From NCBI GenBank assembly GCA_002435365.1, contig DJMM01000042.1:187-5881 (forward strand): a DNA stretch of 5,695 bases. Direction: 5' to 3'. The stretch's first letter is position 1. Each line of letters starts with the position of its first letter. Under the pieces are notes generated by a model. The model had not been told where the DNA came from. It saw only the letters and a program-made list of their open reading frames with translations, and did not search any database. The position numbers were made by a program, and so were the translations under genes. Below are positions 1-5,311 of the stretch, in pieces. The DNA is from Ignavibacteriales bacterium UBA6490. Lineage in GTDB: Bacteria > Bacteroidota > Ignavibacteria > Ignavibacteriales > Ignavibacteriaceae.

Positions 1-1749
1 CTTTCCCTCGTTTTTCGTGGATGTGACGGAATTTGCAAAAAACTGAAATTTGTAGCTTCCGGGTGTACATTCAAGCGTTCCCAAAGCTGCTATTCCGCCC
101 TGGGCTTGCTTTTCTTCATGCTGCCATGCAAAAAAATCTGTAAGAACAGGGGCCTTCTGTCCGTCGTTCGCGCCTGCTGCCAGCGTAATACCGTTCCCGC
201 CATTACCATAAATAGAATTGTTTAATATTGAATTTCCATTTCCCGATTGGACATAAACACCTGACCCTCCGGGGTTGTTGTAAATCTTCTGATTTTTTAA
301 AATGTTGTTGCTTCCGTTGATCACGATACCGTGAGTGGAATTATTATTATAAATATCATTCGCCTGGGTGAGGGAATAACCGGTAGCTGTAAGGGCAATT
401 CCTGCACCGGTATTTCCGAAAATTTTATTGCCGGACAATACGCTGTTCCCGGCACCGGATGATATCTGGACACCTACACCGCCAGGATTAGTAAAATCAT
501 TATTGGTAATACTATTACCCGGCGAGTTGATTGACAGACCGGCAATTGTATTCTTTAGAATATTATTACCGCCTGTAGAGTTAAGCACCAGTCCGAAATT
601 CGTGGTTAAATTACTAAGCGATAATCCCTTAATAGTGCTTCCGCCACCGCTTCCGGATACTGTAAGACCACCAAATGCCCCCATAACTTTTACCAATGGC
701 GTTCCGGAATACAAATGCTGAAAGGTACCATCAAGTATAACCGGCTGGGTTATTTGAGGCAACGCAGATAAGGGGGATATATTCGGTGTGCCGTTTATAT
801 AAAAATAAATTATCTGCTGTCCGGGCCATTGATTAGCTTCATCGATCGCAGATCTCAAAGTAACCTGACCACTGGTAGAAACCGGGTTTCCGTCATTGGC
901 TACCGCATTGGGTTCGTCCCCTGTAGATGTTACCACAAAAAACGGAAGATTTTTACTGGGAACGATCTGAATATTGGCTGGATTGACAATAAGATGATTA
1001 TTATAAGGGGATAAATCTTTTAACACGCTGTATCCGTTCACGGTTTCAACTGCCGTAAACGACCACTGACCGGTTAAATATTCGGCAATCGAAGAAGGGT
1101 AATTTTCGGCCGGATTACCATTTCCGCCTGATCCATTAATATTATTATCTCCAAGGGCGATTTTCCATATTCTAACTTCATCAATAAGTCCCCTGAACGC
1201 TCCTACCAAAGAATTTCCGATATACAGTCCGTTTGAGCTTTCATTAAAGGGACTTGCTGTTGTGGTAGGAGTCTGCTGCACTTGCGAACCGCCCAGGTAA
1301 ATTTTCAAAGCATCAGTGGCGTTATCATATGAACCGGTCAGACTGATCCATCCGAATGCCGGAAATGCCGGGGTAACCACTGTTTTATAACTACCGTCAG
1401 TTTTTCTGATGGTGAAATATCCCTGGTTATCTTTTACATACAATGCAAAAGTAGTCCCGCCGCTATAAGCTCTGTAAACAACGGGCATTGTTTTCCCGGG
1501 GTTGTCGCCGAGAAGATAAATCCATGCCTGCACTGTAATATTATTGTTCGTGGAAGGGAAGAATTTAAACCCGTCAGCTTGATTTGCGGTAGAGAGATTA
1601 ACCGGCGTGGGTTCTGTTATAGAAACCTTGCTGGTCACTCCATCAAACACAAAGGCATTGTTAACATTCTGCGCAGATACCAGTGAGCTGAATAAGACAA
1701 GACTAATAAAAATTTTAAATCCTTGGCCGATGGTAAATAATAATTTCAT
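1..1749 (-). CDS. Large exported LamG plus parallel beta-helix surface protein (C-terminus cut by window edge)
   Basis: The frame is open for all 583 codons from ATG 1749 to base 1, so the protein continues outside the window. The start is firm: an in-frame TAA lies ten codons upstream (1777-1779). The leader is A/T-rich with no clear Shine-Dalgarno site. Residues 1-26 are a signal peptide (Lys2, hydrophobic core, likely cleavage after VSA before Gln27). Residues about 30-255 form a LamG/concanavalin-like domain, with FVFDGV near 31, VQAWIYL near 70 and the hallmark LIDEVRIW at 188-195. Residues about 270-306 resemble the CSLREA segment that precedes bacterial beta-helices (VVTSTGDEPN, then VTLRSAIDEAN). 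From about 340 to 525 there are Asn/Gly-rich coils with recurring NNIL, NSIL, NSIT and IYNN/IYGN units, typical of a right-handed parallel beta-helix. After residue 530, PVLT and YKFQFFANS match the module that often follows such helices. An adhesin or carbohydrate-binding surface role is inferred. A C-terminal secretion signal would lie outside the window. Confidence 0.88.
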   Translation of the reverse strand, partial: MKLLFTIGQGFKIFISLVLFSSLVSAQNVNNAFVFDGVTSKVSITEPTPVNLSTANQADGFKFFPSTNNNITVQAWIYLLGDNPGKTMPVVYRAYSGGTTFALYVKDNQGYFTIRKTDGSYKTVVTPAFPAFGWISLTGSYDNATDALKIYLGGSQVQQTPTTTASPFNESSNGLYIGNSLVGAFRGLIDEVRIWKIALGDNNINGSGGNGNPAENYPSSIAEYLTGQWSFTAVETVNGYSVLKDLSPYNNHLIVNPANIQIVPSKNLPFFVVTSTGDEPNAVANDGNPVSTSGQVTLRSAIDEANQWPGQQIIYFYINGTPNISPLSALPQITQPVILDGTFQHLYSGTPLVKVMGAFGGLTVSGSGGGSTIKGLSLSNLTTNFGLVLNSTGGNNILKNTIAGLSINSPGNSITNNDFTNPGGVGVQISSGAGNSVLSGNKIFGNTGAGIALTATGYSLTQANDIYNNNSTHGIVINGSNNILKNQKIYNNPGGSGVYVQSGNGNSILNNSIYGNGGNGITLAAGANDGQKAPVLTDFFAWQHEEKQAQGGIAALGTLECTPGSYKFQFFANSVTSTKNEGK

Positions 1750-1815
1750 TTTTAAATCCGATTTTTTATCAAAATATTAAATTGTTGAAAAATTTGCCGG
1801 TAACTGTTTACCTTA

Positions 1816-2307
1816 TTAATCCTGAGCATATTTTTGGATCTGTTTTTTGATAGAGCCGACTCTTTCTTTGTTTGCAGTTACCTTCTCTCCCGTTCGGTCA
1901 TCAGTTAATACTTTTATTTTGCCGTTCTCACCCTGAAAAACGGTGTACTCGTTTTGAACGTTGCTTTTTTTCAAAAAGAGCAGGACTTCTTCATCATTTT
2001 TAAATGTCGGAATATGTGTGTATAATTCCCCAACCTCACCAACTTCGCCGCCGGGGTGAGTAACAACAACTGAATAGCTTCCGTTGTTTCCTTTCAAGAA
2101 TTCATCAACCCTTACTGTAACCCGTGTAAAAATCCGGGTCTGATCTTCGTTCCAGCTTGACCTCTGGTCGGTTACTTTTCCTGTAACAATTAATTCTGCG
2201 CCTTTTGACATGTCTTCAAGTTTAGCGGGGATGGTTTGTCCCATAGACGTCAGCAAAAATCCGCTCAATAAAAGAAAAAGTGGCATATACAAAAAGATAC
2301 GCTTCAT
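1816..2307 (-). CDS. Small secreted protein of unknown function
   Basis: This is a 163-residue protein starting at ATG 2307. An in-frame ATG at 2331 would add eight residues (MKPYREVI), but the strong GGGAGG site lies just before 2307 and the signal peptide begins there. Residues 1-23 are a signal peptide (MKR, then a Leu/Phe-rich core, SMG before Gln24), so the product is exported to the periplasm or beyond. No Lys/Asp lipobox Cys is visible and the protein has no cysteine. The mature part reads as a compact beta-rich domain: ELIVTGKV at 38-45, Trp52, an alternating TRVTVRVDEFLKG strand at 61-73, a Gly/Glu repeat GGEVGEVGE at 86-94, EEVLLFL at 106-112 and QGENGKI at 125-131. The pattern of a GKV strand, an LKG turn, a GG loop and a VLFL strand recurs in exported bacterial proteins of unassigned function. 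I cannot name a Pfam family. It ends in tandem TAA TAA, 66 bp before the beta-helix gene, so the two may be co-transcribed. Confidence 0.85.
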   Translation of the reverse strand: MKRIFLYMPLFLLLSGFLLTSMGQTIPAKLEDMSKGAELIVTGKVTDQRSSWNEDQTRIFTRVTVRVDEFLKGNNGSYSVVVTHPGGEVGEVGELYTHIPTFKNDEEVLLFLKKSNVQNEYTVFQGENGKIKVLTDDRTGEKVTANKERVGSIKKQIQKYAQD

Positions 2308-2312
2308 TATAA

Positions 2313-2318
2313 CCTCCC
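2313..2318 (-). promoter_or_regulatory. Strong Shine-Dalgarno site that fixes the start at 2307
   Basis: On the minus strand GGGAGG is followed by five bases (TTATA) and then ATG 2307. This near-consensus site is the best in the window. It falls inside the coding extension that would exist if translation began at 2331, so it argues for the shorter 163-residue protein. Confidence 0.8.
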
Positions 2319-2356
2319 GGTATGGTTTCATTAAATTTCTTTTTTAATTTGAAATA

Positions 2357-2378
2357 TTGTTCTTGATTTATAGAACAA
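2357..2378. promoter_or_regulatory. Operator-like dyad TTGTTCT-N8-AGAACAA upstream of the secreted protein gene
   Basis: A perfect 7-bp inverted repeat with an 8-bp spacer, 50 bp before ATG 2307. Its spacer and one arm edge contain TATAAA on the minus strand (plus positions 2367-2372), a possible -10 box. The length and two-half-site layout look like a dimeric repressor site. A transcript hairpin is the alternative. The site is seen in the sequence; the regulator is unknown. Confidence 0.4.
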
Positions 2379-2394
2379 AAAAGAAAAACTACAA
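2367..2394 (-). promoter_or_regulatory. Possible sigma70-type promoter for the secreted protein / beta-helix genes
   Basis: On the minus strand TTGTAG (2394-2389) is followed by 16 bp and then TATAAA (2372-2367). The -10 matches five of six consensus bases, while the -35 matches only three. Start of transcription would be near 2360, giving a leader of about 50 nt. The region is very AT-rich, so a chance match is quite possible, and bacteria of this group may use a different -7/-33 promoter type. Confidence 0.3.
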
Positions 2395-2544
2395 TGGAAT
2401 ATTTTTTGAAATATCTTTAAGAAAAAATTTCTTACTATATATAAATACTGGATTATGTTGTATCCACCCTTAAATAGAGTGGAAACAAAAAAAATTAGCG
2501 GTAAAACATAATAACTTTTATCAGATAATTAAGCAACTGAAATC

Positions 2545-2577
2545 ACACAAAAGCTAATTAAATATTTGCTTTTGTGT
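2545..2577. repeat. Perfect 10-bp inverted repeat with a 13-nt loop
   Basis: ACACAAAAGC (2545-2554) pairs perfectly with GCTTTTGTGT (2568-2577). It sits about 240 bp from the secreted protein start and 200 bp from the reductase stop. There is no T-tract after either arm, so it is not a typical intrinsic terminator. It could be a protein-binding dyad or a structured RNA element. Confidence 0.5.
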
Positions 2578-2730
2578 CGCCCTGGCATTTGTTGACGCTA
2601 ATAATCATTGGTGCTGATAACAACTGCTTTTTGAGGATATTATTCTTCCTCATCCTTATTAAAAAGAACTTATCAGATAATAACTAAAATACAGTATAAC
2701 AATTCCAATTTACTAAGTCAAGCTAAACAG

Positions 2731-2765
2731 AAAGACAATTTTGATAAAAAGCAATATTTGTCTTT
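2731..2765 (-). terminator. Weak candidate terminator after the reductase gene
   Basis: AAAGACAA (2731-2738) pairs perfectly with TTGTCTTT (2758-2765). The spacer is 19 nt and the stem begins about ten bases after the reductase stop. On the minus strand the stem runs into TTTCTGTTT. The stem has only two G/C pairs per arm and the loop is long, so termination here would be weak. The position is the main argument for the call. Confidence 0.3.
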
Positions 2766-2775
2766 AATTAAGCAT

Positions 2776-4131
2776 TTATTTGCCGTTTAGCTTAAATGAG
2801 GTGAGTATATTTAATATAAAATGAAACAAAAAAGCCGGTTTCAGGGTTCGCATAAAAATCTCCTTATAGGGGGCGCTTCCTGTAAATGTATCCCAAAGGA
2901 CCGTACTCATATGGCGTTTGTTTCCTGCTTTATCTTGCTCTTTAATAACATTCTTAACAACACCCCTCTTCAGAAGGGCGCTGCCTTTAATGGCTTTTGT
3001 AACCAGGAACACCAGCTTTCCAACCGAATTATCAAAGTGCAGCGACTTACATGCAGGTAAAAAATTCTTTGAAAAATGCCCGGCCGAAACACCGTTGAAC
3101 ACAGCTGTGGTTGCTGCAGCTTTTGCGGTAATATATGCTGCGCCGATTCCATTTTTATAAAGCTTTGAGGTTGCGGAATCCCCGATAGCCACAAATCTGT
3201 CCCCGAACATATACTTTGCGGTCTTGATATTTATTCTGGGATAACATTGACATTTACTTGATCCTGCGATATCCCATCCCTCCGGAAAACATCCCACTAC
3301 CTGTTCAGAAGCCAGGAAAGATTCCACCAGCTTTTTATCAATTTCGGTACCGAGAAGAACAAGCGTAACATAACTGCCTTTTGGTATTAAAGCGCCAAAT
3401 TCCAGATTTTTGATGTCCATCAGAAACACATGCATCGAGTTACCGAAATGCTTTGTAACCAGATCCGTTCCCAGATAAAACTCAGTTATATATGTTTTTG
3501 TGGTTTCCGGCGATTTATATAAATTGTTTGCGGAGCTGAGGACGCGGAGCGACCTGTTTTCAAGTCCTACTGCGGCAACTACAAGATCATATTCCTTCTC
3601 AAAATTCTTTTTTGTTTTAACTTTGGGAAGAGAATTTTCGAAATTAACATCTTCGACTCTGTCTATTATTACGTTTGCCCCTTTTTCAGCACACAGATCC
3701 AGCAGGAATTTATCAAAGCTGTCGTAACCTGTTGTTTCAGCATCTTTAGGCCCGCTGCCCCTGAAAACCGAAGCAATTCTTTTTTCCTGGAGAGGTGTTT
3801 CGATCTTTACATTGCGTTCATCGGTATGCATAACATATGAATCGATCCCTTTTCTAATTACGCCTGAGGGAAGTTTTATCCCTTCGGCAGATAAAAGCTG
3901 TACGAGCGATTCGGAAATAATGCCTCCGCAATTGTTACAGCCTACGGGACCGAAATTTCTGAAATCTTTTGCTTCAATTATATCAAGCTCAACTTCTATA
4001 TCCAGCCGTTCTGCAAGCTGGAGGAAAAAGAAGCTGAAAAAACTTCCGGCCGGTCCTCCCCCGATTACGCAAACTTTTGATCCGGATTTAAGCTGGAAAT
4101 CCTCTGCGGTCTGTATGTTTCCGAATGACAT
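2776..4131 (-). CDS. Geranylgeranyl-reductase-like FAD-dependent oxidoreductase
   Basis: A 451-residue flavoprotein of the geranylgeranyl reductase / p-hydroxybenzoate hydroxylase-like group, which is known to reduce isoprenoid double bonds in lipids, quinones or chlorophyll side chains. The N-terminal Rossmann motif is VCVIGGGPAGS at 20-30, with Glu53 (DIIEAKD) at the end of the second strand to hold the FAD ribose. Next comes GCNNCGGIISE (Cys65, Cys68). Cys68 with GG and IS lines up with the C-G-x-x-I-S segment seen in archaeal geranylgeranyl reductases. FGALIPKG (245-252) resembles the family's Y/F-G-W-x-F-P-K segment. The second FAD motif is FVAIGDSA at 313-320, followed by KNGIGAA (326-332). 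An extra Cys294-x-Cys296 pair and a hydrophobic C-terminal stretch (AFLFHFILNIL) suggest membrane or lipid contact. The start at 4131 has AAAGG seven bases upstream. It lies 62 bp after the SRPBCC gene. The true substrate is not known. Confidence 0.85.
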   Translation of the reverse strand: MSFGNIQTAEDFQLKSGSKVCVIGGGPAGSFFSFFFLQLAERLDIEVELDIIEAKDFRNFGPVGCNNCGGIISESLVQLLSAEGIKLPSGVIRKGIDSYVMHTDERNVKIETPLQEKRIASVFRGSGPKDAETTGYDSFDKFLLDLCAEKGANVIIDRVEDVNFENSLPKVKTKKNFEKEYDLVVAAVGLENRSLRVLSSANNLYKSPETTKTYITEFYLGTDLVTKHFGNSMHVFLMDIKNLEFGALIPKGSYVTLVLLGTEIDKKLVESFLASEQVVGCFPEGWDIAGSSKCQCYPRINIKTAKYMFGDRFVAIGDSATSKLYKNGIGAAYITAKAAATTAVFNGVSAGHFSKNFLPACKSLHFDNSVGKLVFLVTKAIKGSALLKRGVVKNVIKEQDKAGNKRHMSTVLWDTFTGSAPYKEIFMRTLKPAFLFHFILNILTSFKLNGK

Positions 4132-4149
4132 TCATTTTCCTTTCCATCA

Positions 4150-4193
4150 CTCTTTTGAAAAGAGCAATTCTAATCATCCGTTATACAGATGAT
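4150..4193 (-). promoter_or_regulatory. Two dyads filling the gap between the SRPBCC and reductase genes
   Basis: The 62-bp gap contains ATCATC/GATGAT (4173-4178 with 4188-4193), which begins right after the SRPBCC stop codon. It also contains the 15-nt odd palindrome CTCTTTT-G-AAAAGAG (4150-4164), 18 bases before the reductase start. As RNA the second can form a 6-bp stem with a TCA loop. Neither is followed by a T-tract, so they are more likely to affect mRNA stability or reductase translation than to stop transcription. Confidence 0.35.
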
Positions 4194-4676
4194 CTAAGAA
4201 TGGTTATTTAAAAAAGTTTTCCAGGTATCCGACTCCAGCGCCTGCTTCAATGCCCTGTTCCTCTCGGTGGAAAACCGGGTCATGTATTTCTTAAGCACAA
4301 AAAAATCGAATATTTTTCCAAGAAACGAAAAAGGAGAATTATAATCGAAGATATCAGTTACCTTTACCCCGCCGTTGACCTGTTCAAATATATGATCATG
4401 ATCAAATCTCTTGAAAGCGCCTCTTACCATTGAATCGCGAAAAGTATAAGGCTGATCAAACTTTGTAATTTCAACTGTCAGTTTCTGAGGTACGCCAAGG
4501 TGTGTGGCCTTCCATGTTACTTTTTCACCAAGATTAATTAATCCCGAGGTTTTTCCTGCTACCGCTATTTCTTTTCTATGCTTTTGCGAGTATGCATGAA
4601 AATCAAGGCTGCGGGACAGATCAAAAACCCTGTCAATTGGGGCATTAATTTTTATTGTCGTAATAATTTTAGGCAT
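4194..4676 (-). CDS. SRPBCC (START-like) ligand-binding domain protein
   Basis: A 160-residue single-domain protein with no signal peptide, so cytoplasmic. The start of the fold is clear: KIITTIKINAPIDRVFDLSRSLD (residues 3-25) gives the first strand and the API-xx-VF helix start seen in SRPBCC/polyketide-cyclase-like proteins. GEKVTWKATHLGV (50-62), LTVEITKFDQPYTFRDSMV (66-84), GAFKRFDHDHIFE (86-98) and VKVTDIFDYNSPF (104-116) are the curved sheet strands, with a long C-terminal helix at about 130-148 (Arg134, Glu138-Arg-Asn-Arg). The Phe-x-Asp-x-Met-x-x-Gly-x-Phe and His-x-His pattern matches the ligand-binding SRPBCC subgroup often linked to COG4276. Such proteins hold hydrophobic ligands in a central cavity, and some are cyclases or hydrolases. 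No catalytic residues can be assigned. The start has no clear Shine-Dalgarno site. It lies 54 bp after the STAS gene and 62 bp before the reductase, so it could hand a lipid or isoprenoid to the reductase (inferred). Confidence 0.85.
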   Translation of the reverse strand: MPKIITTIKINAPIDRVFDLSRSLDFHAYSQKHRKEIAVAGKTSGLINLGEKVTWKATHLGVPQKLTVEITKFDQPYTFRDSMVRGAFKRFDHDHIFEQVNGGVKVTDIFDYNSPFSFLGKIFDFFVLKKYMTRFSTERNRALKQALESDTWKTFLNNHS

Positions 4677-4730
4677 AAATTTCTGTTAATATATAACCTT
4701 TTCTTTTAAAATTACGAAACTGCAGGTAAG

Positions 4731-5018
4731 CTACTTGATATTAAATAATGTGTCAAGAAGAGATACTTCAAATACCTTTTTAATATGCTGGTTTAAATTT
4801 ACAAGATACATCTGCTTACCGTTTTCCATCAATTTCCGATATGTCATCACCAGTATTCCTATGCCGGAGCTGGAAATAAATTCAAGATTTTGCATATCAA
4901 TCGTAATATTATCATGGATTTTATCAAAGACCTCCATTGCCTTATCAGCGTTGGCGGAATCAAGTTTTCCCTGCAGGGTAATGGTGTTGGTTTCCTGCAA
5001 AAATTCGACTGAAAGCAT
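4731..5018 (-). CDS. STAS-domain protein, anti-anti-sigma-factor-like
   Basis: A 95-residue cytoplasmic protein that is one complete STAS domain, the usual length for SpoIIAA/RsbV-type anti-sigma factor antagonists. Family members bind an anti-sigma kinase and are switched off when it phosphorylates a serine. Visible landmarks: TITLQGKLDSANAD (12-25), the typical first strand and E/K-LD-xx-NA motif; then ITIDMQNLEFISSSGIGILV (38-57). By alignment of the SSG motif with SpoIIAA (Ser58), the phosphoacceptor is Ser50, so the switch residue is intact. The C-terminal MYLVNLNQHIKKVFEVSLLDTLF fits the last strand and helix. GAGG lies three bases before ATG 5018. No kinase, phosphatase or sigma factor is in the window. 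It is first in a same-strand row with the SRPBCC and reductase genes. It may instead act as a scaffold, as in non-sigma STAS systems. Confidence 0.9.
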   Translation of the reverse strand: MLSVEFLQETNTITLQGKLDSANADKAMEVFDKIHDNITIDMQNLEFISSSGIGILVMTYRKLMENGKQMYLVNLNQHIKKVFEVSLLDTLFNIK

Positions 5019-5192
5019 AAACCTCGATTTTTTAACAGCCCGAAAATAAGAAAAAAGATCGGGTTTTGAAATAAATATCTTAGGATAAATTTTAAAGGGA
5101 AAAGGTAACTATTGAAGATTTCGCCAACCTCTGAAAACTGCTGGTTTTGATAAATAAACAGCCTTTAATCAGCTTTTGTTTGAAAATCACAT
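5019..5192. other. Probable promoter region of the STAS-SRPBCC-reductase cassette, no gene
   Basis: Because of the strong terminator just upstream, transcription of the cassette should begin here. I found no good -35/-10 pair and no clear Bacteroidota-type -7 box. The only structure is a small AAAAC-TGCTG-GTTTT hairpin (5134-5148). The promoter role rests on position, not on motifs. Confidence 0.4.
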
Positions 5193-5223
5193 AAAAAAAG
5201 CCGGGTCTTGGGGAAAACCCGGC
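5193..5223 (-). terminator. Strong intrinsic terminator after the edge-truncated gene
   Basis: On the minus strand a perfect 7-bp GC-rich stem, GCCGGGT (5223-5217) with ACCCGGC (5206-5200), is followed directly by seven T (plus-strand A tract 5199-5193). The loop is ten bases. It lies about 88 bases after the stop at 5312 and some 175 bases before the STAS start. It therefore separates the incoming gene from the three-gene cassette and implies that the cassette has its own promoter between 5192 and 5019. The opposite strand has only GTTTTC after the stem, so it works mainly leftward. Confidence 0.9.
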
Positions 5224-5311
5224 GTTTTCAAATGAGGTTATTACCTTTATTCTTTAGGAGCAGTTTAAACTTAATGATTTCCAACCGTTATGTCTTTGTC
5301 CTGCGTCAACT

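Larger units (their letters stand above)
2308..2775. other. AT-rich non-coding spacer of 468 bp with several inverted repeats
   Basis: No convincing gene is present on either strand and I see no tRNA. It separates the reductase stop from the secreted protein start. Besides the dyads listed separately, it holds two copies of the 11-bp odd palindrome TTATCAGATAA (2518-2528 and 2670-2680), 152 bp apart, and an AAGAAA/TTTCTT hairpin near 2418-2432. Its size and dyad content suggest a regulatory or terminator region, or decayed sequence. It does not look like a mobile element: there is no transposase and there are no matching ends. Confidence 0.6.

Noticed and set aside
428..721. Plus-strand open frame of 97 codons, Pro-rich
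   Set aside because: It lies antisense to the Asn/Gly-rich beta-helix frame, which reads through with domain-like repeats. The Pro/Leu richness is the mirror of Gly and Asn codons.
829..1014. Plus-strand open frame of 61 codons
   Set aside because: It is antisense to the CSLREA-like segment of the minus-strand surface protein and has no family-like features.
2308..2331. Extended start of the secreted protein at 2331
   Set aside because: The eight extra residues precede a clear signal peptide, and the GGGAGG site at 2318-2313 serves ATG 2307.
2545..2577. The 10-bp inverted repeat as an intrinsic terminator
   Set aside because: No T-tract follows either arm, and no gene ends close by in the right direction.
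2821..3194. Overlapping frames on both strands inside the reductase 3' half
   Set aside because: They overlap a full-length FAD oxidoreductase with intact motifs and show no domain of their own.
3500..4192. Plus-strand frames (75 and 126 codons) antisense to the reductase
   Set aside because: Ser-rich and low-information, with no recognisable family; they are shadows of the minus-strand gene.
4735..5049. Plus-strand frame of 104 codons antisense to the STAS gene
   Set aside because: The minus strand encodes a complete STAS domain with an intact phosphoacceptor motif, so the plus-strand frame is a shadow.
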